From Planctomycetota bacterium (lineage in GTDB: Bacteria > Planctomycetota > B15-G4), in assembly GCA_021604805.1 (NCBI GenBank), contig BQJR01000001.1, positions 1,237,102 through 1,301,101 on the forward strand: a stretch of DNA of 64,000 nucleotides, read 5' to 3'. The notes under the pieces are model-generated. The model saw only the letters and a program-made list of their open reading frames with translations. It searched no databases and was not told where the DNA came from. Position 1 is the first letter of the stretch, and each line of letters begins with the position of its first letter. The position numbers and the translations under genes are program-made. Shown in pieces: positions 1 to 8,642 of this stretch.

Positions 1-34
1 GTGAGCGAGATCAAAGCGCGTCGACGCACGGCTG

Positions 35-1151
35 TCACTCCTCGGTGTCTGCGCCGGCTCGGCTGCGCAGATAGGTCTCGATGAACTGCTGGATGTCACC
101 GTCGAGCACCGACTGCGTGTTGCCGACCTCGAGGTTCGTGCGGTGGTCCTTCACCATCTGGTACGGGTGCAACACGTAGCTGCGGATCTGGTGGCCCCAG
201 CCGATGTCGCCCTTCTCGCCTTGCAAGCCGGCGAGCTCGGCTTCGCGATCGGCCTGCGCCTTGGCGTAGAGCTTGGCGCCCATCATCTTGAGCGCGCTGG
301 CCTTGTTCTTGTGCTGGCTGCGCTCGGTCTGGCAGGCCACGACGATGCCCGTTTCGATGTGCGTGAGGCGCACCGCCGAGTCGGTCTTGTTGACGTGCTG
401 ACCGCCGGCGCCGCCCGCGCGATAGGTGTCCATCCGATAGTCTTCGGCGCGGATGTCGGGGGCTTCGGCGGCGTCGATGTCGGGCATGACTTCCACGGCG
501 GCGAAGCTCGTCTGCCGGCGCGCCTGGCTGTCGAAGGGCGAGATGCGCACCAAGCGGTGCACGCCCGACTCGGCGCGCAGGTAGCCGTAGGCGTAATCGC
601 CCGAGACCTTCAGCGTGGCCCACTTGAGCCCGGCCTCTTCGCCCGGCAGCTTGTCCACGATGTCCACGCTGAACCCGGCGCGCTCGCCCCAGCGCACGTA
701 CATGCGCAGCAGCATCTCGGCCCAGTCGCAGGACTCGGTGCCGCCGGCGCCGGCCTGCACGGAGAGGAAGGCGTCGCGCTGGTCGTACTCGCCGTCGAGC
801 ATCACGCGGAACTCGAGCGCTTCCATGCTCTCGTCGAGCGCGGTCAGCAGACCGTCGACCTCGGCTTGACCTTCGGGCGTAGGGTCTTCGAGCACGAGCT
901 CGAGCATGACCTCGAGGTCGTCGAGCTCTTGCTCCACGGCCACGACCGGCGAGAGCGACGACTTCAGCCGCTTGATCTCTTCGACCACGGCTTGCGCGGC
1001 GTCTTGGTCGTTCCAGAACCCATCGCCGGCCATCTGCTCATCGAGCTCGGCGCGGCGGACCTTCAGCGTCTCAGCGTCAAAGAGAGTCCTTGATCTGATT
1101 CAGGCGGCGGCGAATGTCGGTGGCGCGGGTCTTGGCGTCATCGAGAGCCAT
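35..1151 (-). CDS. prfB: Peptide chain release factor 2 (RF2), with programmed +1 frameshift
   Basis: RF2 recognises UGA and UAA stop codons in the ribosomal A site and triggers peptidyl-tRNA hydrolysis. The zero frame starts at an ATG (1151) preceded by GAGGAAG and encodes 24 residues up to CTT, then meets TGA. A +1 slip at CTTTGAC continues for 347 residues, giving 371 in all, normal for RF2. Seen in the long part: the codon-recognition tripeptide SPF (RISPFDSQ) and the catalytic GGQ (GAGGQHVNKTDS). Family knowledge: bacterial RF2 commonly autoregulates through exactly this in-frame UGA. If the frameshift is ignored, the protein would wrongly be started at an internal Met near 1033 and lose about 40 residues. 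It is followed by only 34 bases of window, so its downstream partner is unknown. The identification is secure. Confidence 0.97.
1076..1082 (-). promoter_or_regulatory. prfB programmed +1 frameshift site CTTTGAC
   Basis: On the minus strand codon 24 is CTT and codon 25 is TGA followed by C, the canonical RF2 slip site. An AAGGA stretch lies 4 bases upstream of CTT and could act as the internal Shine-Dalgarno-like stimulator. Reading after a one-base skip joins perfectly to the RF2 body. When RF2 is scarce, the pause at UGA favours slippage and raises RF2 output; this mechanism is known for the family and is inferred here. Confidence 0.93.
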
Positions 1152-1327
1152 GAGTGCTTCCTCGGGTGTGGAAGCGCGCATGGTAGCGATCTGAGTCGCG
1201 CGGCGCTGCGACGGATCGGTGCACCGCTCCGACTCTCGCAGGCTCTCGCGCACTCGCGCGGCTTGCGACTCGCGCGACTGCCGCCGGGGCCGTGTCCGGC
1301 GCTCGGGGGCAACGGGCGTTCACACTC

Positions 1328-1475
1328 TCGCGCTCGGTGAGAGCGCGGTCACTCAAGTGTGCGGTTGGGCCGCCGCGTTGCGGGGGAATCCGGGATGCAG
1401 CTTCGGGGTGCGACCCAACCGCACGACAGGAGAGAGCGCGTCGGGTGCGAGAACCCAACACAAAGCTCCTGTCGG
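1328..1475. ncRNA. Candidate structured RNA of unknown family (three consecutive stem-loops)
   Basis: The 391-base gap between coaC and prfB (1152-1542) has no convincing reading frame but holds strong secondary structure. A 6-bp hairpin pairs 1330-1335 with about 1341-1346. An 11-bp perfect stem pairs 1359-1369 with 1414-1424; its 44-base interior contains a CCGC/GCGG mini-hairpin (1373-1383) and a C(UUCG)G tetraloop at 1401-1406 if read on the plus strand. An 8-bp perfect stem (1425-1432 with 1466-1473) directly abuts it and encloses a GGGT/ACCC hairpin (1443-1456). Two perfect stems meeting with no gap suggest coaxial stacking. The sequence matches no RNA family I recognise. Strand is undecided: on the minus strand it would be a long leader of prfB, on the plus strand a free-standing RNA. 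Confidence 0.4.
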
Positions 1476-1516
1476 CTGGCGACACGCGCGGGCTTGAGGC
1501 CGACTGACGAGCGCCT

Positions 1517-1547
1517 CCTGAGCCGCCCGCGGGGCGCGGACCTCAGG
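1517..1547 (-). terminator. Candidate hairpin terminator at the end of coaC
   Basis: CCTGAG (1517-1522) pairs with CTCAGG (1542-1547), with an inner CCGC/GCGG arm (1523-1526 with 1536-1539) offset by two bulged bases. It overlaps the coaC stop codon at 1543-1545. There is no clear T-run, so it would be a non-canonical terminator or a 3' stabilising hairpin. Confidence 0.3.
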
Positions 1548-2082
1548 CCCTCGCGGCAGCGTCCACAGCGGCCAGGATCGCCGCTTCTTCAGCGAGCCCG
1601 CCGGTGCCCGTCTCGCCGCAAGCCAGCAGCTTCTCGCTGGGCGCCACGACGCTCACGCGCTCGAGCTCCTGGAGCAGCGCGAGGTTGCGACGCACGGCAG
1701 GGTTCTCCCACATCACCGTGTTCATCGCGGGCGCCAGCACCAGCGGCACGCTGGGTTCGCTGGCGAGCACGATCGTGGACAGCAGGTCGTCGGCCATGCC
1801 GAGCGCGAAGCGCGCGAGTGAGTGCGCGGTGGTCGGCGCCACGAGGATCAGGTCGGGCCAGCGCGCCAGACGGATGTGGTCGATCTCGGGATCGACGTCG
1901 TCGAAGAGCGCGGTGCCGACCCTGCGCCCCGAGAGCACCGAGAAGGTCATCGGCGACACGAAGCGTTGCGCCGACGCCGTCATCACGACCTGCACCTCGT
2001 GCCCGCGTTCGCGCAGACGTCGCACCAGTTCGCAAGCCTTGTAGACGGCGATCCCGCCCGTGACACCGAGCAACACCTTCAT
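1543..2082 (-). CDS. coaC: Phosphopantothenoylcysteine decarboxylase (CoaC), stand-alone
   Basis: CoaC is an FMN enzyme that decarboxylates 4'-phosphopantothenoylcysteine to 4'-phosphopantetheine in coenzyme A synthesis. The 179 residues show the flavoprotein start KVLLGVTGGIAVYKA, the active-site histidine in IDHIRLARWPDLILVAPTTA, the PAMNTVMWENP substrate-clamp motif and the LACGETGTGGLAE segment near the C-terminus. Its ATG overlaps the stop of coaB by ATGA, so translation is coupled. In most bacteria the two activities are fused as CoaBC with the decarboxylase first; here they are separate and in reverse order. The length fits the decarboxylase domain alone. The N- and C-terminal motifs are intact, so I expect it to be active. 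Confidence 0.92.
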   Translation of the reverse strand: MKVLLGVTGGIAVYKACELVRRLRERGHEVQVVMTASAQRFVSPMTFSVLSGRRVGTALFDDVDPEIDHIRLARWPDLILVAPTTAHSLARFALGMADDLLSTIVLASEPSVPLVLAPAMNTVMWENPAVRRNLALLQELERVSVVAPSEKLLACGETGTGGLAEEAAILAAVDAAARA

Positions 2083-2729
2083 GACGACTCCGCCTGCGCC
2101 TGAGCGCGTGCACTCACCAGTTCCACGAGCGTGTCGGCGATCTGGCGCTTGCCGGTCGCGCGACCGACCACACCGCCGGCAGCGAACACGAGCGCTTCGT
2201 GATCGTGCTCGCCGGTGCGCGCCGCGTCGTTGCTCACCACGAGGTCGAGACGCGCGCGCGTGCGCAAGGCTTCGGCGACCTGTTCGCGCTCAGGCTCCGA
2301 CTTGCCCGAGGTGAGCTTGAAGCCCACGAGCAGCGCGCGCGGCGCGAGTTCACGCAGGCCGTCGATGAGCTTGGGCGCGCGGTGCAAACGCAACACGAGC
2401 GTCTCGGCCTCGGAAGCCAGCTTGCCGGTGGCGCGCTCGGGTGTGTAGTCCGCCACAGCGGCGGCGTGCAACACCACCTCGGCCTGTGGCGCGTGTTCGC
2501 GCAAGAGCTCAGCAAGATCCGACGAGGTGTCGAAGCTCCGGCAACGCAGCGACGCAGCGCTCGACGTGGGGCGCTCAGCCTGCACACCGTGCAACAGCGT
2601 GACCTCGTGACCAGCGCGCGCGAAGGCTTCCGCGCACCGTGCACCAAGCCTGCCGCTGCTCGTGTTCGCGATCACGCGCACGTCGTCGATGGGCTCGCGG
2701 GTGCCTCCCGCGGTGAGCAGCACGCGCAC
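2079..2729 (-). CDS. coaB: Phosphopantothenate-cysteine ligase (CoaB), stand-alone
   Basis: CoaB joins 4'-phosphopantothenate to cysteine with a nucleotide triphosphate, one step before CoaC. The 216-residue protein carries the conserved N-terminal TAGGTREPIDDVRVIAN-SSG signature, a HAAAVADY motif and GFKLTSG, all typical of the synthetase half of CoaBC. The start is a GTG with an excellent GGAGG seven bases upstream. It lies 19 bases after the anchored lectin-like gene and overlaps coaC by four bases, so the three probably form one transcript. Separate CoaB proteins are known in some lineages, and the order B then C is the reverse of the usual fused protein. Confidence 0.9.
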   Translation of the reverse strand: MRVLLTAGGTREPIDDVRVIANTSSGRLGARCAEAFARAGHEVTLLHGVQAERPTSSAASLRCRSFDTSSDLAELLREHAPQAEVVLHAAAVADYTPERATGKLASEAETLVLRLHRAPKLIDGLRELAPRALLVGFKLTSGKSEPEREQVAEALRTRARLDLVVSNDAARTGEHDHEALVFAAGGVVGRATGKRQIADTLVELVSARAQAQAESS

Positions 2730-2748
2730 GCGAGCGCCTCCGAGCGAG

Positions 2749-3474
2749 CTACTGGGAAAGGTCGAGCAAGCCGCCGAAGAGCTTGAAGTTCTTCGGTGCG
2801 CTGGAGGTCACGAGCAGGTCGTCGACATACCAACTGCCGTCGTTCGTGCTGCCGGGATGCCGGAACTCCACGGTGCCGAGGTCGCCGTGACCGAATCCGA
2901 GCGGGCCGCTCATCTCTTCGATACCGAGGGGCCCCTGCAACTCGAGCGTGTAACTCTTCTGACCGAACAAGCTGCGGCGCAGTTCGACGCGGACCTCGAT
3001 CGTGTCACCAGGCATGCCGGGCAAGAGCCGCGAGTTCGAGCCGACGCGCACGCGGCCGCCGGGATCGAACTTGATGTCGATCATCCCGGACTCGCCGTCC
3101 TCGGCGAGCACCACGATCAGATCGCCGAAGGTGGCGACCGGCGTGAGCAGGAAGGAGACGTGCGCCACCGCGGCGTCGACCGGCGAGGTGAGCTCAGCGA
3201 GCAGCCGCGCCTCCGAGCCGGTTTGGTTCTCCGAGATGCGCAGCACGCCCTGGTCGGGCACGGGGTAGATCACGTCGAACACCGACGCCCCGGCCATGGG
3301 TTTGAACGAGCCGATCTCCGCCTTGATCCCACCACCGCCGACTTGTGGGCCGTCGAAGTCGGCCCAGAGGTGGATCTTCATCACGCTCGACCCCGCCGCG
3401 ATCAGCCCAAGAAGGCCGAGCAGCAACACACCGGTGGCGAGCGTTCGCCTGCGCGTGGAGGAGCGGGAAGTCAT
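2749..3474 (-). CDS. Membrane-anchored lectin/LamG-like protein of unknown function
   Basis: This 241-residue protein has a basic N-terminus (Met-Thr-Ser-Arg..., several Arg) followed by one hydrophobic segment at about residues 12-29, so it is probably anchored with the rest in the periplasm. The body is beta-rich; near the C-terminus GSWYVDDLLVTSS resembles the last strand of concanavalin-like/LamG carbohydrate-binding folds, where a fitted curve of aspartates often ends a jelly roll. No catalytic motif is visible. It is the first gene of a likely operon with coaB and coaC, although no functional link is apparent. No good Shine-Dalgarno precedes the ATG. The fold assignment is an inference; the export prediction is firmer. 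Confidence 0.6.
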   Translation of the reverse strand: MTSRSSTRRRTLATGVLLLGLLGLIAAGSSVMKIHLWADFDGPQVGGGGIKAEIGSFKPMAGASVFDVIYPVPDQGVLRISENQTGSEARLLAELTSPVDAAVAHVSFLLTPVATFGDLIVVLAEDGESGMIDIKFDPGGRVRVGSNSRLLPGMPGDTIEVRVELRRSLFGQKSYTLELQGPLGIEEMSGPLGFGHGDLGTVEFRHPGSTNDGSWYVDDLLVTSSAPKNFKLFGGLLDLSQ

Positions 3475-3533
3475 GAAGGAAGCCGAGGATGCAGGCAGAC
3501 AACCGGAGAGTTCGGGAAAGACCTGCGGGCCTG

Positions 3534-3539
3534 AGTATA
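3534..3539 (-). promoter_or_regulatory. Candidate -10 box TATACT upstream of the anchored protein gene
   Basis: The minus strand reads TATACT (five of six consensus positions) about 60 bases before the start at 3474. No convincing -35 box was found at normal spacing. It would drive the lectin-like gene, coaB and coaC. Confidence 0.3.
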
Positions 3540-3565
3540 CCCAGGTTGTCGAGATGCGGCGGCCC

Positions 3566-3584
3566 CGCCGGTGGAATCCCGGCG
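3566..3584 (-). terminator. Candidate hairpin after the giant kinase gene
   Basis: CGCCGG (3566-3571) pairs with CCGGCG (3579-3584) around a 7-base loop, 17 bases beyond the kinase stop codon. No T-run follows on the minus strand, so termination is only suggested. Confidence 0.3.
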
Positions 3585-3600
3585 ACGGCGGAGCAGAGCC

Positions 3601-6600
3601 CTAAGCGTCCTCGAAACCGAGCCGCTTCAGCATCTTGTAGAAGGTCCGGATCGACACCTTGAGCTGACGCGCGGCCTCGGCCTTCACGTGGCCGGCGGCC
3701 TCCAAGGCCGCCTCGACCTGCGCGCGCTCGAAGGCCTCGAGACGCTCCTTCAGCGAGGCCCCGGGCCTCCCCACTGCGCCCGTAGCCTCTGGCGCGGCGC
3801 TGCTGAGCTTGGGGCCGAGCACTCGCGCCACCAGCTCCGCGCCGACCCGGCTGCCCTCGCGATCGAAGATCAGCAGATTCATCACCAGGTTCTCGAGCTC
3901 GCGCACGTTGCCCGGCCACGGTTGGGCACGCAGCAGGCTCAGCGCCTCGGGATCCACGCTGCGCGGCCCCGAGCCATGACGTTCGAGGAAGTGCTCGAGC
4001 AGCGGCGCGATGTCCTCGGAGCGCTCACGCAGGGGCGGCAAGTCGAGCCGTCCGACCGCGAGTCGGAAGTAGAGGTCTTCGCGGAAGGCGCCCTCCTCGA
4101 CGAGCGCCGTGAGATCGCGGTGCGTGGCGCACAAGATGCGCACGTCGACCTTCACGACCTCACGCCCACCCACCGGCAGGAACTCGCCCTCCTGCAGCAC
4201 GCGCAACAAGCGCGTCTGCACACTGGGGCTCATGTCGCCGATTTCATCCAGGAACAAGGTGCCTTCGTGCGCTTGTGCGAAGAGCCCTTTGCGATCGCGG
4301 TCGGCGCCGGTGAAGGCGCCCTTCTTGGCGCCGAAGAGTTCGCTCTCGATGAGGTGCTCGGGGATCGCCGCGCAGTTGATCGTGAGGAAGCTCTTGGACT
4401 TGCGACTCCCGTTGAAGTGGCAAGCGCGCGCCATGAGTTCCTTGCCCGTGCCGCTCTCGCCGTGGATCACCACGGGGAAGTCGGTGTCGGTGACGCGGTC
4501 GAGCAGGTCGAGCGCTTCGTGCATGCGCGGCGAGCGCGTGATGATGTTCGCGTAGTCGTAGCGCAGCGCTTCGGCGCGCAGCGAGGCGTCGAGTGTCTCG
4601 CGCGTTTGTTCGAGCTCGGCTTCGCGACGCTGCAGTCGTTCCTGCAAGGCCTCGTTGAGTCGCGCGATCTCCTCCCGCGACGTGCTCAACTCACGGTTGC
4701 TGCGCTCCAGCCCCTCGGACAAGCGCGCGTTCTCGAGCGCGATGGCGGCCTGCTCCGTGAGCGCCGTGACCGTGCCGAGGTGACTCTCGTCGAAGCGCCC
4801 CACCACTTGCGGGTGGTCGAGATACACCGCGCCCAAGGAACCCGAGCGGCTCGACAAGGGCACGCACAAGATCGAGAGCAACTTGAGTTCCGAGATCGAC
4901 GCGGTGCTGCCCAGCTTGGGATCGTCGATGGCATTGGCCGTGAGCAACGGACGCCCTTCGCGCGCCACGCTGCGCGCCACCGAGTGACTGATCTGGAACT
5001 CGGGGTTCTGGATGCTGCTCTCGTCGATGTTGCGCGCGGCGCGGATCTCTTCGGCCTTGCCGTCGAACAGGATCAGGAAGCCGCGCGCGGCGCCGGTGAT
5101 CTCCACTGCCGAATCGATGATCACTTCGAGCAGCTTCTGGGTGTCGCGCTCACTGTTGAGCTGTTTGTTGATCTCGACCAGGCGTTCGAGGTCGCGCAGG
5201 CGTCCGGCGAGGGCCGACAAGCCGGTCATGTCGTCTCCTTCTTCCAGCTCCGCGTGGCGCTGGGCCAGCTGCTCGAGGCGAGGTTGCAGCGGCTGCAGAC
5301 CGTGCAGTCGCACCAGGTGCTCCGCGCGGTCGAGATCGCGCGGCACCCGAGAGAGTAACGCACCCACTTCCACGAACTCGGGATCTTCGGCGAGCAACAG
5401 GCGCGCGGCGCGGTCGAGGTCGAGCGTGAGACGGCGCACCAGGCACTCGGCCTCGAGCGTGCCTTCGGGCAGCTCGCTGAGCACCGAGAAGGCCAGGTCC
5501 ATGTCCTCACAGGCTTCGACCCATTGACCGGCGTCGGCGCGCGCTTCGGCGCGCGTGAGCAAGAGCGGCGCGAGCCAGGGACCACGCTGCAGGTCGCTGG
5601 CCGCGAGGTCTTCGAGCGAGCGACCGCCGCCGCGCGCGAGCAGGTCACGTGCGATGAGATGTTCGCGTTCGAAGCCGAGTTCGCGCGCGCGGCCGAGCGC
5701 GCGTTCCGCCGACGCGATCGTGGCGGCCTCGTCGCGCGCTTCCCAGGCGAGGCGCGCCGCGAGCAGATCGGCTTCGAGTTCGAGCGCGGCGGACGGGGCG
5801 TCGCGGAGGGCCGCGCGAGCGGTGTCGAGGTCGAACTGCGCGCCAGCGATGAGGCCGCGTCCCAAGCGCAAGGGACCGCGCGTGAGGTGCACGGCGGCGA
5901 GGCTGCGCGTGTCGCCACGTTCGCGGCGCAAGGCGAGCGAGCGTTCGAAGTCTTGCTCGGCGTCGTCGTGCCGACCGGCCATGGCGAGCGCGGCGGCGTT
6001 GTTGTTCAGCGAGATGGCTTCCCAACCGGTGTGGGCTTGCTCGCGCGCCAGTTGCAGAGCGCGCGTGAGGTGCACGCCAGCGCGATCCACGCGTCCGAGC
6101 AACAACCAGCGCGCGCCCAGACTGTTGAGCACCGTCCACAAGCTGCGACGGTCGCCGGAGAGTTCGCAGCGTTGCGCCGCGCGCTCCTGCAACGCGAGCC
6201 CGCGCAACCACTCGCCGCGCGACTGGATCACGCGCGCCATGTTGTTCATCGGGCTCCACACGAGCGCCTCGTGCCCCAACGCGCGCGCCATCTTCACGCA
6301 GCGTTCGTAGCTGCGCACCGCGTCGTCGTGACGGCCGAGCTGCGTCATCACGCCACCGAGGCGTTCGAGCAACACCATGCTGCGACGGTTGTCCCGCGGC
6401 CCGGCGCGACGCAAGCCCTCGCGTAAGTCGGCGAGCGCGCCCGTCACATCACCCTGCTCGCGACGCAGCTCCGCGCGCAGTTGCAAACCGAGCACGGCGT
6501 TGGCCGTGTCGAAGGCGTCGAGGTCGAGTGCGTGGAGACCTTCGAGCGCCTCGTCACTGCGGCCGGCGAGTTGCGCCAGACGCGCCTCGCGCAGCGCCAA

Positions 6601-8634
6601 GGTCGGCAGCGCCCCGCAGGCGGTCAGCGCTTCATCGAGCGCGACGCGCACGCGGGCGTCGTCTCCGGCGCGGATCAACACGTCGAGCCGCTCCAGGTGC
6701 AAGGCTTCCGCCAACTCGGCGCGCCCGCTCGAACTCTCGGGCAGCCCTTGCAAGCCGCGCACGAGCAACTCTTCGGCGAGTTCCAAGCGCGCCTGCCGCC
6801 GCAGGCTGCGCGCGGCGGCGAGCAGGCGTTGCGTGGTGGCGGCGTCGTCGGGATCACTCGGCGGCGCGCGCAGGATCTGCGCCACGAGCCCCGCGTTCGC
6901 GTCGGTGAGCTGCGGTTCGGCGGGATCGGCATCGTCGTACTCGGCGAGGTCCGCGGCCAACAAGCGTCGCGCTCGGGTCGACGGATCGAGGTGCTGCAAC
7001 ACGCGCCGCGCCTGACGCTCGTCGGCGATCTGCCAGCGCAGCTCACCACTCTCGTGCGCCGGACTCACCAAGCCTGCACCTTGCAACTCGCTCAAGGCCG
7101 CGGCGACCGCGGCGTCGCAACAGGCTTCGAGCAACGCGACACTCAGCGGACGCCCGGCCAAGGCGAGCACACCGAGCACCTCGCGCGCCACTCGCGAACA
7201 CGCGGCCGCCGGGTCGTCACGGGCGAGCTCGGGCCAAGCCGCGGGGAGACGTGCTTCATCGAGCCGCGCACCGTTGCGCGCCGCCGCGATCACGTCGGCA
7301 CGCAGCAGCTCGTCGACGGCAGCGCGCGCGAGCGACCAGCTCGCCGGCGGCGAGGCTCGCAGACGTTGCACGAGCACCGGCTGCGCGCCGAAGCAGCGCT
7401 CGACCTCGCCGACGAGCGCGTCGATCGCAGGCGCGGCTTCCACGCTCACGGTCACCCCCGGCGTGTCCTGCAAAGCTTGCTGCATGGCGCGCGCGTCGTC
7501 GCTCACACACTCAGCGGAGAACGCGGCTTCGAACGGCTGCTCCGCGGCCAGCCGACGCGCCAGGTGCAACACATGTTGAAGCCCGAGCGCGCGCCGCTCG
7601 GCGGCCAACTTGAGCGTGAGTCCGAGTTCGCCTTCGTGCTCCGCGAAGTGAGCGAAGCGCGCGAGCAGACGTGCGTGCGCCTGCGCGGCACCCTCCTGTG
7701 CGTCGCGCAGCAAGCGGAGGTGCACACGCCCTGCGACAGCGGCATCGCGCACGCCGACACAAGCGGGATCCTGCGCGGCCAGACGACCGTGCCAGCGCGC
7801 ACGCGCTCCCTCACGCAACAAGCCACTCCCGGGACCGCTGTCCTCGAGCGGCAAAGCGTAGAGCGCGGCTTCGGCGCTCTCCGGGCGCGCACCGGGGTCC
7901 GGCGCCAACAAGCGGCCGAGCAGCTCGCGCACGTCGCGCGAGGGCACGCGCTCGGCGAGTTCAGCAGGCAGCGAGGTGAACGCCGCGCGCTCACGTTGCA
8001 TCGCTTCGGGATCGCCGCGACGGAACACGGCGCGTCCGACACAGGCCTCGAGCAACAACTGCCCGGCCGCCCACAACTCCGAGGCCACGCTGGCCTGCGC
8101 CCCCGCGAAGAGTTCCGGCGCGAAGGCTCCAGGCGTGCCGGCCAAGTTCGCACGCGACGCCTGAGTCAGCGCGCAACTGAGGCCGAAGTCGAGCAACACA
8201 GGGCGCGAGCTCTGACGCTCGAGTTGCACGTTCTGCGCTTTGAGGTCGCGGTGCAGGAAGCCCGCGCTGTGCAGGGCGTCGAGGGCGGAGAAGAGGCCGG
8301 CGGCGAGCCATTCCACGGCGCTCGCAGAGCGCGACGCGTCGGCGAGGGCGCGCTCGTCGAGCGGCACGCCTTCGAAGTAGCGCGTGACGGTGAACAGGCG
8401 GCCGTCACCCGGCACACGCCCCGCGTCGTGACAGCTGGCCAGGCCGGGATGTTCGAGCCCGAGCAGTTGCAGCTCGTTGAGCCCGCCCGCCTCGCCCGCG
8501 CCCGCCTCGTGGAGCTTGAACACGCACGCGCGCCCGCGGGCATCGCGCGCATGCCAAAGCACCGCGTGCTCACGCTGAGCGAGCAGGCCGAGCAGGCGAT
8601 AACCGGCGAGGTTCGTGAAGGGGGGCGCGTCCAT
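3601..8634 (-). CDS. Giant hybrid regulator: Ser/Thr kinase - TPR-like region - GAF - sigma54 AAA+ activator - Fis HTH
   Basis: A 1677-residue cytoplasmic regulator. Residues 1-270 form a Hanks-type kinase: Lys40 (VFKL), HRDLKAQN (128-135), DFG (149-151) and APE (172-174) are intact, but the glycine loop (LLGLLAQREHAV) is degenerate. Residues about 280-560 sit where PknK-like proteins have a signalling ATPase, but no Walker A is visible. About 560-1140 is helical and TPR-like (repeats ending in HDDAVRSYERC, HDDAEQDFERS). A GAF domain spans about 1160-1305, then a coiled coil. The sigma54 module has Walker A GESGTGKE (1392-1399), the sigma54-contacting GAFTGA loop (1439-1444), Walker B LFLDEIGD and PWPGNVREL. 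The last 27 residues are a Fis-type helix-turn-helix. It should open sigma54 promoters in response to a GAF ligand or phosphorylation. Targets are unknown; rpoN is not in the window. Confidence 0.9.
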   Translation of the reverse strand: MDAPPFTNLAGYRLLGLLAQREHAVLWHARDARGRACVFKLHEAGAGEAGGLNELQLLGLEHPGLASCHDAGRVPGDGRLFTVTRYFEGVPLDERALADASRSASAVEWLAAGLFSALDALHSAGFLHRDLKAQNVQLERQSSRPVLLDFGLSCALTQASRANLAGTPGAFAPELFAGAQASVASELWAAGQLLLEACVGRAVFRRGDPEAMQRERAAFTSLPAELAERVPSRDVRELLGRLLAPDPGARPESAEAALYALPLEDSGPGSGLLREGARARWHGRLAAQDPACVGVRDAAVAGRVHLRLLRDAQEGAAQAHARLLARFAHFAEHEGELGLTLKLAAERRALGLQHVLHLARRLAAEQPFEAAFSAECVSDDARAMQQALQDTPGVTVSVEAAPAIDALVGEVERCFGAQPVLVQRLRASPPASWSLARAAVDELLRADVIAAARNGARLDEARLPAAWPELARDDPAAACSRVAREVLGVLALAGRPLSVALLEACCDAAVAAALSELQGAGLVSPAHESGELRWQIADERQARRVLQHLDPSTRARRLLAADLAEYDDADPAEPQLTDANAGLVAQILRAPPSDPDDAATTQRLLAAARSLRRQARLELAEELLVRGLQGLPESSSGRAELAEALHLERLDVLIRAGDDARVRVALDEALTACGALPTLALREARLAQLAGRSDEALEGLHALDLDAFDTANAVLGLQLRAELRREQGDVTGALADLREGLRRAGPRDNRRSMVLLERLGGVMTQLGRHDDAVRSYERCVKMARALGHEALVWSPMNNMARVIQSRGEWLRGLALQERAAQRCELSGDRRSLWTVLNSLGARWLLLGRVDRAGVHLTRALQLAREQAHTGWEAISLNNNAAALAMAGRHDDAEQDFERSLALRRERGDTRSLAAVHLTRGPLRLGRGLIAGAQFDLDTARAALRDAPSAALELEADLLAARLAWEARDEAATIASAERALGRARELGFEREHLIARDLLARGGGRSLEDLAASDLQRGPWLAPLLLTRAEARADAGQWVEACEDMDLAFSVLSELPEGTLEAECLVRRLTLDLDRAARLLLAEDPEFVEVGALLSRVPRDLDRAEHLVRLHGLQPLQPRLEQLAQRHAELEEGDDMTGLSALAGRLRDLERLVEINKQLNSERDTQKLLEVIIDSAVEITGAARGFLILFDGKAEEIRAARNIDESSIQNPEFQISHSVARSVAREGRPLLTANAIDDPKLGSTASISELKLLSILCVPLSSRSGSLGAVYLDHPQVVGRFDESHLGTVTALTEQAAIALENARLSEGLERSNRELSTSREEIARLNEALQERLQRREAELEQTRETLDASLRAEALRYDYANIITRSPRMHEALDLLDRVTDTDFPVVIHGESGTGKELMARACHFNGSRKSKSFLTINCAAIPEHLIESELFGAKKGAFTGADRDRKGLFAQAHEGTLFLDEIGDMSPSVQTRLLRVLQEGEFLPVGGREVVKVDVRILCATHRDLTALVEEGAFREDLYFRLAVGRLDLPPLRERSEDIAPLLEHFLERHGSGPRSVDPEALSLLRAQPWPGNVRELENLVMNLLIFDREGSRVGAELVARVLGPKLSSAAPEATGAVGRPGASLKERLEAFERAQVEAALEAAGHVKAEAARQLKVSIRTFYKMLKRLGFEDA

Positions 8635-8642
8635 CCGGGTTC

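Noticed and set aside
1359..1473. Cobalamin riboswitch
   Set aside because: GGGGAATCCGG at 1383-1393 followed by GACAGGAGAGAG recalls parts of the cobalamin core and B12 box, but the box is incomplete, the second part is fully paired in a stem, and no gene follows on the plus strand.
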